Shown here: one piece after another, positions 45,499 to 55,667 of the stretch | How positions within the stretch are numbered: the first letter of the stretch is position 1 | Layout: every line of letters begins with the position of its first letter | Assembly (NCBI GenBank): GCA_021397845.1 | Contig: JAHSVC010000071.1 | Span: forward strand, 186,001 to 250,000 | DNA: 64,000 bases | Source: Areca catechu | Taxonomy: Eukaryota; Streptophyta; Magnoliopsida; Arecales; Arecaceae | Reading direction: 5' to 3' | Made by a program: the position numbers and the translations under genes | Notes under the pieces: model-generated | The model's database searches: none | What the model was told of the DNA's origin: nothing | Seen by the model: the letters and a program-made list of their open reading frames with translations, nothing else

Positions 45499-47356
45499 TC
45501 AAGCTGCAGGCAATGTCACTTCACCGCCCTCCTTTATATCATAGTTGCTAGACTCACTACCAGAGGATGACCTCCCAGAAGATAGTACACCAAGATCGAT
45601 GCTGGTACAGGGCTTTGCCACCTTCCTCTCATACCACTGGATGCCCTTGGCATAGGCATCTTGATATGATTCTAGTAATTCTTGACAAAATCTTCACCCT
45701 TCCAAAAGCCTCAATGGCTTGCCATCCCCTTTGAGACCTGATGCTCGGTGAGGGATGCTTTCTCTTCAACTTCAGTGAGCAACCCTGTAGCCTAGCCGTC
45801 TACTCCTTCAAGTTGGTTGCCTCACCCTCTGCATTGATGAGTGAGGCCCTCAGCCTAGTCTCTTCACTCTCAGCCCCGACAAGCAGACCTTTCAACAATG
45901 CTGCCTCACTCTTGGCTTTGGAAAGTGACTTCACTAGCTTTGCCACCTCGTCGACCAAGCCACATCCTTCTTTAGCCCAACAAATTCAACCTAAAGATCT
46001 CCAACTCATATAAGTCCCACCACCAATTCACTCATGATCTTCTCACCTCAATTCTTCTTGGTGATTTGCTGTTCAAAGATGATGCTCAGCACTCTCATAG
46101 CATTGTCCTATTCATTTTCTAGTGCCAAAATGCACTAGTGAACTTGCTCTCATTCATTCTCCAGTCTTCCCAGATGTTGAAGCTGTCCCCATGCTACAAA
46201 GATACTTTGCAAGAAAGACACCATCAAATTGCAAATAAATTTCTTCAAAAATAGGGAAATCCCTAGCTTAGTAATCTTGTTGCCATCAATATATGGACAA
46301 ATCACTAAACACCATCCAAAACATCCTCCTGAAGAAGGTCCTCCTTGAACTCAAGAGGCATGAACTTCTCCAACATTGAATGATAGGTTTCCTTGTCAAG
46401 AGTTTTAAGGCTGGACGTATTGGCCACCTCACCTTCATCACCTCCAAGTAGAATCTCCTCGAGGCCTTGCCCTTCTTTGCATGCAACACGGTGACCTCCT
46501 CCATATTTCCACTGTGGCCATCACTAGCCTCACTTGAGGACCCATGGACCCACTAGTGGCTTGATCCAAGGCCATGATGGCATTGCAGCCTATCTCTACC
46601 ACCTCATCCACCTCGCTAGTGGTCTCTGCAACTTTGTGAAAAATCTTCGAAGCCTTTTCAGCCATCCTCATAGCTTCACTAGCTATAGCATAGCTCCCCC
46701 AGTCATCTTCACCACCTCACCAACCGAAACACTGATGGCCCTCGAGGAAGCTTGCCTATCTCAGGAATTGGGGCATCCTCCAAGTGCCGCTATCACTTTT
46801 CGACCTTTGGAGCTTTCTCCAATCCATCTAGGTCCTGCTTCCCCTTCCTGTCCTCCACAAATGAAGAGGACCTCTAGGTCGCTGCCTCCACCTTTTGAAG
46901 TGATAGGCCCGCTAGAAGATAGATCATCATTTTTCCTTTTCTTAAAAGGTAAGATAGCTCAAAGAAGCCTGAAGAAATACTAACTAGCAATATGTAGGTC
47001 CCTGTGATACAATGCCACAATAAGCTCCTCTCTCAAGAGATCTTCATGGGGAGGAACGACAACTATCTCCAACCTGTGCATGATATTCCTCTCTGGAAGC
47101 TATAGTTCTAGGTGATCCTGCATCCTCCTCCTATCCGGCAATCGCTAGGTAATTGGCAATGGCCAGGCTATCATGGAAGTTATGAAGAAGATTCGATCAT
47201 TCTAGTGGTACACCTTAGCCAGATCCTTTAGAAATTGGTACCCTTTTCTTGGCAAACCATACCACCAACCCTATGAACTAGACTTCAATTCAAAGAAAGC
47301 CTTAAAGACTCATGCACTAGAAGTCTCCAAGTATCACACCAGTGTGAGAGTTTTGG
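45499..47356 (-). pseudogene. Antisense extra ORF of the outer Tat element
   Basis: Read on the - strand from 47356 leftwards: VFKAFFELK, GWWYGLPRKGYQFLKDLAKV (about 47310-47215), WPLPIT, then a basic and Ser-rich stretch (KEKNDDLSSSG, about 46945-46910), a helical, Glu/Lys/Ala-rich region (VAKLVKSLSKAKSEAALLKG, about 45950-45890) and a C-terminus GRSSSGSESSNYD ending at the stop 45499-45501. The first part resembles the plant domain called putative gypsy-type transposon (Transposase_28). Tat elements are known to carry such extra ORFs in reverse orientation between pol and the 3' LTR. Multiple frame breaks. The N-terminus is cut off by the Tork element at 47357. Confidence 0.6.
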
Positions 47357-49762
47357 TGACCAGGGCGGAAGCATGGATTTCAAAATTAATTATGAAACTA
47401 CTACCAAACCCTTAACCCAAGACCTCCTTACTAGGAATTAAAACATACAAACATGCATATATAATATAAACTAGAGTTTAGGCACCAACCTGAACCGCTA
47501 GTATCCAATCCGATGAAGAAAACCCTGATTCAGCCTTCTTCTCCACCAAGTGCCCAAACGTTTGCCCTCCAATAGTGATCCACACGAAACTCGGACCAAG
47601 GAAGAACTCCTTCTTCAAGTTGCTTGGAGAAGTGGAACTCTTTCGGCAGCCTTTGGTTTATTGACCACTATAGACACCCTGTCCTATTGTAGGGCGCTAA
47701 AGACACTCTCCTAAACCACTCTTGGTTTTAGGACAACCCTCCTCTAGGACCCCTTAGGCTTATGTCCTAAAACAAAGCCTTGTCCTAGTAGAAAAGACCT
47801 TGTCTTAAAGAAATGAGGGAGAGAGAGACACTCAGAATAGTACTTCGGTGGAATTCTTATATCAGGCTCATTTCACCGCCCCCTATTTATAGATACTAAA
47901 GGGGCGTGTGATATGTCCTCCCATCAACTTATCAGATATGATTTTTCAAGACCGAAGAGAAGTTATCTGGCTTGAAAAATCATATCTAATAAGCCCATTC
48001 ATGCACCGAAGGCCTTATTCACGTCCCTTCTTTTATCTGGACAAATTCTCACTTGCTACATGTCAATTACCGGTCCCTAGGAAGCCAAGAAGAGCCTCTT
48101 CAATCTTCAAATATTAGAGATTATGAAGAGTCCTGATAGCAGAAGGACTCTCCATCAGAATCGCATGCCACATGAAGAGTTGCGACTCTTCATGCACCAT
48201 GCGCGCCATCCTTCTGCCACACAAATTTCAAAGAATGTTGACCAGTCAAAATATAGGCAATATGGGTGTCATTGGAAAGAGCATAAAATTATCTTTCTGA
48301 CCATATAAATTATATTCAAATCAGAGATCTATAGTTCATTCTGTGCCCTTTTAAAGTTAAGGTATCATTTAGGTACCAAAGTCCCATGCCATTGGGATCT
48401 TCATGTATGGCACCTAAATGCCCTTAAATCCAAATTAAAATCAGATTTAGCTCTGATTAGGCTAGCCCCACTTAAGACTCAACCTAATTTAGGTTTCCCA
48501 TAATTAGGTTAGCTCAATTAGCAAGCAACCAGACCCAATCCAATTGGGTTAGGAATTTGGTTAGCCTACATATGCTAGTATTAATCCGGCTAACCAATTA
48601 GAATCCTATGACCCTAATTAAATCATGAATGACTACCTTGGACAAATCTCTATTGTGTGTGACCCATTGGGTTCCACATCTAGCCAGCAGTAGGTTTAGG
48701 TTTGAGTCGATTCTATCCGATCGAACCTGATTGACCTAATTAGGTCAAATTGGTTCACCTAATCGTCCAATTTGAATCACACATTGAATTGACTCATAAA
48801 ACCAAATCAATTGGTTCATGAAGACCTACAAGACAAGATTGACATCTAGCAACGTGTCATGTCTACCAGAAGATGAGGAATTTTGGTGAATTTATCAAAA
48901 TACCCTTCAGTGGAGTGTTACCGGGCAATTCAGTCCTTCGATCTACTTGCATCCTAAATATGACTATGGATATGGATACTTGTCAAATCCAATTTCATAT
49001 TCATTCCTTGCTCAATCTGATAATGATGATTCATTAATAACCATTATAAACTATTTCTAATGTTCATACTTTGATCAAAGATTTCTCGAATCATCATTTG
49101 ATTGAAATCAGCTGGATGCGCTTCCCTCTTACTAGGGTTGATCGATTCCTTTTTGACCTACTCACAACCTCCATATGCAATCCACCATACCCAGTATCAC
49201 TCCGTGCATGACTCAGTGTCATGATTAAGTGTGAACCAAAGTATGGATTCATGCATATAAGGTACCATGGCAGTCTCAGGTCAAAGGACCACATGCACTA
49301 CTCCTACTATGAGAACTATCTATTGACAAACAGATAAGGTTCCATTAGATGTTCTCAAGCTAGATCCATTCAGTGAACTCATTCTCTAATGAGCACACAC
49401 ATCCTAGTATTAGTGTCAAACAACAAGTGACTGTGAATCAGTCACCCTCTTTACCAAGTATATATAGGATGTGCTGGTCTTGTCGGAAACATTGATCCCC
49501 TACTCAATGTCCCATCGACCAGGAATATTTTAGATTAGGGTTTTAAGGCTTTAGGTCTCACTGGTATGATCTCATCATAACCCTAGAACCATAGCCTTAA
49601 TCTATGGGGTTCATCATATCTTAATAAAATTAATAAACACGGCATATGATGAAAATAAAATGCCTTTATTAATTGATAATGTCACTACATTGGTTTGGGA
49701 TATAAAAGAAAATTCCATCGAAATACAACATCTCGATTGGCCTTTAGGGCATAATCCTTTCA
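47357..49762 (-). repeat. 3' LTR of the Tork-type element
   Basis: On the - strand it begins TGAAAGGATTATGCCC directly after the polypurine tract and appears to end CGCCCTGGTCA at 47357 (about 2.4 kb). A TATAAATAGGG box on the - strand lies at 47881-47891, about 525 bp before the end. The right boundary is firm; the left one is inferred from the TG...CA rule and the return of antisense-ORF text. Confidence 0.7.
47881..47891 (-). promoter_or_regulatory. TATA box of the Tork-type LTR
   Basis: CTATAAATAGGG on the minus strand, in a GC-richer setting inside the LTR. Confidence 0.65.
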
Positions 49763-49776
49763 ATCTCCCGCTTGCA
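49763..49776 (-). other. Polypurine tract of the Tork-type element
   Basis: On the minus strand GTGCAAGCGGGAGAT abuts the LTR start. The GTGCAAG(C/T)GGGAGAT form is common before 3' LTRs of plant Tork/TAR copia elements. Confidence 0.8.
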
Positions 49777-50673
49777 CTAAAGCCGATCGCCTTTAAATTT
49801 TAACCCCATACAATCGAGGTGGCAATCAAACTCCCGCTGTTATAGAGCCTTAGTGAACGGGTTTGCTATGTTGTTCTTCGTTTCTACTCTTTTAATACAG
49901 ACTTCTTGTCTTTCGACAATCTCTCAAATGAGATGGAAGCATCTTAGAATGTGCTTTGATTTGTGATGAGCTCTAGGTTCCTTAGCTTGAGCGAAGGCTC
50001 CAGTATTATCACAGTAAAGTGGTACTGGACCTTCAATCTCCGGAACAACACCCAACTCTGAGATGAACTTCTTCATCTAGACAACTTCCTTTGCAGCTTC
50101 ACTAATAGCAATGTATTCTGCCTCAGTTGTTGAGTCAGCTACGGTCTGCTGTTTAGAACTCTTCTAGCATACAACTCCTCCATTTAGGATAAAAACATAT
50201 CCTGAAATAGAATTGCTATCATCTGGATCCTTTTGAAAACTAGAATTTGAATAAGCTTCCAATTTAAGATCAGATCCTCCATATATCAAAAAAATATCCT
50301 TAGTCCTTCTCAAGTACTTAAGAATATTTTTCACAGCCTTCCAGTGATCTTCTCCTGGATCAGCCTGAAATCTGTTGGCTATACCTAAGGCATATGCCAC
50401 ATCAGGCCTGGCACATAACATAGCATACATTATAGATCCTACAACCAAAGCATAAGGTATAGAACTCATTCTATTTCTTTCTTCAGGTGTCTTAGGAGAC
50501 ATCTTCTTAGAAAGATGTATGCCATGACCAATGGGCAAGTAACCTCTTTTACTTCCCTCCATGATAAATCTCTTTAGCACTTGGTCAATGTACCTAGACT
50601 GGGATAAGTCTAGCATCCTCCTAGATCTATCTCTATAGATCTTGATACCCAGTATATAGGATGCTTCTCCCAA
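49777..50673 (-). pseudogene. pol: Tork-type RNase H and RT tail
   Basis: RNase H degrades the RNA strand during reverse transcription. The open frame at 50673-50164 begins MGEASYILGIKIYRDRSRRM (RT connection), then SIPYALVVGSIMYAMLCARP and AYSNSSFQKDPDDSNSISGY (RNase H with its Asp). A stop at about 50164 is followed in the same sense by TEAEYIA, PLYCDN and HHKSKHI-type text to about 49800. The catalytic DSDF-like Asp reads as NSSF here, a probable loss. Confidence 0.85.
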
Positions 50674-51134
50674 GTCTTTTATGGAAAACTATTTAGATAA
50701 CATACCTTGACTGATTGTAACATTGGAATATCATTCCCAATGAGGAGTATGTCATCCACATACAGAACCAACAAAACTATGGCACTCCCACTAGTCTTCT
50801 TGTACACACAAGGTTCATCCTCATTTTTGATAAAGTCAAACTCTTTGACTGTCTTATCAAATCGGATGTTCCAACTCCTGGATGCTTTCTTTAATCCATA
50901 AATGGATTTCTTCAGCCTACATACCTGATTAGGTTTAGTCTCCAAGACAAAACCTTCTGGCTATGACATATAGACCTCTTCCTCAAGGAACCATTAAGGA
51001 ATGCGATTTTCACATCCATCTGCTAGATTTCATATCATGATATGCTACTATAGCAAGCATGATCCGAATAGATTTGAGCATGGCAATAGAAAAAAATGTT
51101 TCATCATAATCTATTCCCTGTTTTTGTCTGAAAC
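50674..51134 (-). pseudogene. pol: Tork-type reverse transcriptase, C-terminal part
   Basis: Starts at the SIRE-B site with FRQKQGIDYDETF, the direct continuation of LVAKGF on the other side. It then holds the fingers/palm text (KSIRIMLAIVAYHD), a frame break near 50970, and the open frame 50945-50679 with KKSIYGLKKASRSWNIRFD and the intact polymerase motif VLYVDDILLIG (about 50777-50745). Confidence 0.88.
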
Positions 51135-51427
51135 TGTTGGCTTTGACTCCTTAGTTTTGATGATCAACAAAAGGTTGAGTATATGTTTGGACTAATATTT
51201 AATCTCAAGATAAAGTTTCAGGACTTAGGTTATTCAAAAAGAGTATCAAAAGGACAATGATGAAACTAAGTTTACCTGATTTGGAAAAGAGCTCTTCTAC
51301 CTTGGACAAGATCAAAATTCTCATAATGGACCTTCTTGTTAAGAAATATTTGACAAAAGAAACAAAGGCTTAAAGAAACTCAAGCATGGCACGCATATCT
51401 CAAGAGTTTCAGAAAATTCAGATCAGA

Positions 51428-51702
51428 GGTTGACCCCCAGAGGTCGACACCTTGTCAAAGGTCGACCACCAGAGGTCGACTCATGAAGAAAAGGAAAGTT
51501 CAGCATGGCCGGCATGGCAAAGTCTCAGTGGCACGCTTCAGAGGTCGACCACCAGAGGTCAACACCTGTCCAGAGGTCGACACCAGAGGTCGACTCATAG
51601 CCTGAGAATTCAAAATGGGCAGAACTATGGTATTCTGAACTTTTGCCTAAATTTTACTGGAGGTCGACTCATGAGGTCGACACTTGATCCAGAGGTCGAC
51701 TC
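51428..51702 (+). promoter_or_regulatory. AGGTCGAC array in SIRE-B U3 (5' LTR)
   Basis: About 11 copies of AGAGGTCGAC followed by ACC, CACC or TCATG, in three groups (51428-51482, 51541-51595, 51660-51702). They end about 110 bp upstream of the core promoter. The core is GTCGAC as in SIRE-A, but the flank is GAG(G) instead of AAGT, so the half-site differs between the families. Confidence 0.8.
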
Positions 51703-51812
51703 ATGGCATAACGGCTAGTTTTTTCTGAACTTCTGATTTGATTTCCAACGGCCATAAACGGCCATATTTTTGAATCTAACGGTCTTGTGGAGTTGTTTCA
51801 GCATGAATGAGG

Positions 51813-51821
51813 TATTTAACC
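51813..51821 (+). promoter_or_regulatory. Probable core promoter of SIRE-B LTR
   Basis: TATTTAACC, then TCCACCAAA, identical to the SIRE-A block; second copy at 61294-61302. Confidence 0.55.
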
Positions 51822-52594
51822 TCCACCAAACTTCAAAAAGAAAGGAGACAAAGTGAAAAAGTGTTGATTCAAAGTACAAAGCCTTCAATCACTTCCAAGC
51901 CAAAAGTGTGAGAAAACCAAGAGATTCCCTAGCCAAAAGTCTTCCATCTTTAAGGAATCCAACATTCAAGTGTTTGGCATTTAGTGAGGTCCAAAGATTC
52001 CAAGGGAAAAGGCTTGAAGAGTCTCCATCAAGAGCTTCAACGAATTTATTATTGCTCAAAAGGAGTTTGTTTAGTTTTAATTCATTGTTTCATACTCTTT
52101 TGTCTTTAGCTAGTTTCAAGGGAATTTGAAACTAGAGTGAGGTTTGTTGGTGAGCCAATTGATAAAACCAACTAGGGTTGCTTGTAAGCCCGAAGCCAAA
52201 ACAAGTGAGTGAGGTTTGTTGGTGAGCCAATTGATAAAACCAACTAGGGTTGCTTGTTAGCCCGAAGCCAAAACAAGTGTGTAAGGTTTGACTTGTGAGC
52301 CTGGTAAAACAAGTCGGCTGTAATCTAAAGATTATAGTGGAAATTCCCAAGTGGAGCTTGGGGAGTGGATGTAGGTGCTAGGTGCACCGAACCACTATAT
52401 TTCTTGTGTGTTTGCATTGCCTTTCTCTTTTACTTCTTTAGCTCTTTAATTGCCATTTTATTTCATTGCTTCCATTGCACAATTATTAAAGCACTATCAC
52501 TCTTCACCTTAAAACTTGATAGCACATATATTGCGTTAAATTTTTTAAATACCCAATTCACCCCCCCTCTTGGGCACCATATCTGGGCAACAAG

Positions 52595-52606
52595 TGGTAT
52601 CAGAGC
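52595..52606 (+). other. SIRE-B primer-binding site (initiator Met tRNA)
   Basis: TGGTATCAGAGC, 2 bp after the 5' LTR. Confidence 0.96.
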
Positions 52607-52649
52607 GCCGGTACTCTCTTGTAGGTCCAACGATCTTGAGTGAAAGATC

Positions 52650-54368
52650 ATGGCCGCCCCAATTGGAATGGGTATAGTTGAAGGACAAGCATCAAATTGC
52701 CCTCCTTTCTTTAATGGCACAAACTACACATATTGGAAAACTCGTATGCGTATTTATTTACAAGCTGTAGATTATCATATTTGGAGAGTAATCACTAAAG
52801 GGCCTCATCAGCCCACTCACTTGGTTAATGGCATTATCACCCCAAAATCTGAAGAAGAATGGGATGACAATGACATCAAACAAGCTGAGTTAAATGCTAA
52901 GGCGATGAATTTGTTATTCTGTGCACTTGATCCTAGTGAATTTAACAGAATATCAAATTGTATTTCCGCCAAAGAAATTTGGGATACACTTGAGGTTACC
53001 CATGAGGGTACACATCAAGTGAAGACCACTAAGTGAACATGCTCATTCATACGTATGAGATGTTCAGGATGGAACCAACTGAAAGTATAAGTGAAATGTA
53101 TACTAGATTTACAATATAGTAAATGGTATGAGGAGTTTGGGAAAAATTATATCTAATGGTGAACTGGTTAACAAACTTCTCAGGTCTCTTCCGGCTTCAT
53201 GGGATGCGAAAGTTACAGCCATAGAAGAAGCCAAGGATGTCAACACTCTACCTCTCGAGCAGCTTCTTGGATCACTGATGACCTACGAGCTTTCACTAAA
53301 GCAGAAGACAGTGGACAATGACAAGAAAAAGAAAGCCATAGCCTTCAAGTCCACTACAAAAGAAGAGTCAAGTGATGAATCAGAAGAAGAAGCTGATGAT
53401 GATGAGACAGCCCTCATTACAAGAAAATTTAAAAGATTCATGAGAAAGAAGAAGGGCTTCTACAAAAAAGACCACAAAAGGGTGATCACAATAAGGAGAA
53501 AGAGAAAGACAAAGAAAGGGATCCACCCATCTGCTTCGAGTGCAAGAAGCCAGGTCATTACAAAACGGATTGCCCTTTGCTTAAAAAGAGTAGAAGGATG
53601 TTGAGAAAGAAAGCCATGATGGCTACCTGGAGTGAGAGTGAGGACTCCAGCAGTGAAGAAGAGCAGCAGGTAGTCGCCAACCTATGTTTCATGGCCAATG
53701 AAGATAATGAGGTAAATTCTGAACCTGAAACTGAATTTACTTTCAATGAATTGCATGATGCTTTTGATGACTTAGTAATGGAATATGAAAAATTAAAATT
53801 GAAAAATAAGAAATTAAGAAAGCAAAATTTTGAGCTTACCAAAAATTCAGAAAAGTTTTCAAGTGAAATTGAAAATTTAACTCAAGAAAACAAGAAATTA
53901 AAAGAACATGTAAAGACTTTGACAAATGATAAAGATAATCTTTTAAAAGAGAATAATTCTTTGAAAAATAATAGAAGTCTTAAAACTAATGAGAACATTG
54001 AAAAACAAAATAAAACTATTGCTTCAAAATAAGAATTACAAGGAAGAGTTAGAAAAAGTAAAACCTTTTGTAGAAAAGTTTACTTTTAGTTCAGAAAAAC
54101 TGAATATGCTTTTAAATAGTCAACATGCAGTGTTTAATAAAGCTGGACTTGGATTTAAGCCACACAATCAACAAAAACTTTACAAAAACTTTTTCATACC
54201 AGCATCTTCTAATATTACCTGCTATGCATGTGGTAAAGTAGGTCATAAATCATATGTTTGTAATAGAAGAAAATTAAATACCTTTAAAAAATTTGGGTTC
54301 CAAAAGGAACCAATTTGACTAACCCTAAAGGACCCAAGATGACTTGGGTACCTAAAGTTTCAACTTGA
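52650..54368 (+). pseudogene. gag: SIRE-B gag, four frame segments
   Basis: The ATG at 52650 (MAAPIGMGIVEGQAS) starts 44 bp after the primer site. Segment 1 (52650-53036) is the copia Gag N-terminal domain (FNGTNYTYWKTRMRIYLQAV). Segment 2 (53128-53520) ends in a Glu/Asp tract and Lys-rich stretch. A first CCHC knuckle CFECKKPGHYKTDC lies at about 53528-53570, out of frame with its neighbours. Segment 3 (53577-54032) is a long, strongly charged coiled coil (ELHDAFDDLVMEYEKLKLKN). Segment 4 (to 54318) carries a second knuckle CYACGKVGHKSYVC (54220-54261), here intact. Gag text ends PKVST then TGA at 54366-54368. Two knuckles separated by a coil of about 200 residues is unusual for copia Gag. 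Confidence 0.9.
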
Positions 54369-55072
54369 TCATTTTTTTGCAGGTGTGCCTTGCAACCAAA
54401 AATAAAAGAAGAATTTGGTATCTGGATAGTGGTTGCTCAAGGCACATGACTGGGGATGTGAAGCAATTCTCATCACTAGCTGCTATTGATGGTGGAAACG
54501 TTACCTTTGGTGATAATGGAAAAGGCAAAATCGTCGGAATTGGTAAAATCCATATCACCCCTAATGCTTATGTAGATAATGTATTATTTGTTGATGGCTT
54601 GAAGCATAATCTTTTTAGCATTAGTCAGTTTTGTGATAAAGGTTTTAAAGTAATTTTTGAATCATCTTTGTGCATGGTATCTAGTCTAGATGTCGATGGC
54701 ATCAAGTTCACTGGTCTTAGGCATGGAAACATTTACATGGTTGATCTTGATGATCTAGCCATGGAAAGTGGTCAATGCCTAGTGGCTAAGGAAGCCAAGG
54801 CAAGTGAAACTAGTTGGCTTTGGCACCGTAGGCTAGGGCATGCTAGTATGCAGTTGATTTCAAAATTAAGCAAAAAGAATCTTGTAAAAGAATTGCCAAA
54901 ACTCACTTTTGAAAAAGATAAAATTTGTGCTGCATGTCAATTTGGAAAACAAACTAAATCTACTTTCAAACCTAAAGGAGTAGTATCTACTACTAGACCC
55001 CTTGAATTATTGCATATGGACCTCTTTGGACCAACCAGAACAACTAGTTTGGGAGGTAAAAATATGGGCTAG
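54369..55072 (+). CDS. pol: SIRE-B protease and integrase N-terminus (open segment)
   Basis: One open segment begins around the gag stop. The protease has an intact active site, WYLDSGCSRHMTGD (from about 54417), in contrast to SIRE-A. The GAG-pre-integrase zinc segment follows (SWLWHRRLGHASM at about 54814-54852; CAACQFGKQTK at about 54928-54960), then the first integrase Asp in LLHMDLFGP (about 55010-55035). A one-base change after GGKNMG gives a stop at 55072, and the core continues in another frame. Gag-pol processing and cDNA integration are the roles of the family. Confidence 0.9.
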
Positions 55073-55667
55073 TAATTGTAGATGATTACTCACGATTTAC
55101 TTGGGTAATGTTTTTAGCTCATAAAGATGAAACATTTTCAGCTTTTGTTAAATTTCATAAAAGGGTTTCAAACGAAAAAGATCTCACTATTGTTTCTTTG
55201 CGTAGTGATCATGGAACTGAATTTGAAAATCATGATTTTGAAACTTTTTGTAATGAAAATGGTATTAGTCATAATTTCTCTGCACCTAGGACACCTCAAC
55301 AAAATGGGGTGGTAGAAAGAAAGAACAGGACTCTTGAAGAAATGGCACGCACAATGCTTTGCGAAAACGATTTACCTAGATATTTTTGGGCAGAAGCCAT
55401 TAATACTTCCTGTTACATTTTAAATCGTGTTTTAATTCGACCTATTTTGAAGAAAACACCATATGAGCTTTGGAAAAATCGAAAACCTAATCTCAATATT
55501 TTCGTGTATTTGGTTGCCGCTGTTTCATATTAAACAATGGCAAAGATAATATCAGTAAATTTGATGCCAAGTCAGATGAGGGTATCTTCTTAGGATACTC
55601 TACTTCTAGCAAGGCATACAGGGTCTTCAACAGAAGAACACTTCTGGTTGAAGAATCAATTCATGTA
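55073..55667 (+). pseudogene. pol: SIRE-B integrase core and C-terminus
   Basis: The open segment 55108-55533 carries the second catalytic Asp in SLRSDHGTEFEN (about 55196-55232) and the Glu in PQQNGVVERKNRT (about 55292-55330), so the D,D,E set is complete when the frames are combined. A frame break near 55490 precedes GIFLGYSTSSKAYRVFNRR (about 55581-55637), the end of the integrase C-terminal part. Confidence 0.88.

Larger units (their letters stand above)
51135..52592 (+). repeat. SIRE-B 5' LTR
   Basis: 1458 bp. GTCGAC array 51428-51702, core promoter TATTTAACC at 51813-51821, and a 72 bp exact-period duplication starting GTGAGGTTTGTTGGTGAGCC at 52137 and 52209. The duplication is present in both LTRs, so it predates the insertion. 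Confidence 0.96.

Noticed and set aside
52132..52350. Minus-strand frame with two identical peptide halves
   Set aside because: A by-product of the 72 bp tandem duplication in the LTR; it has no coding support.
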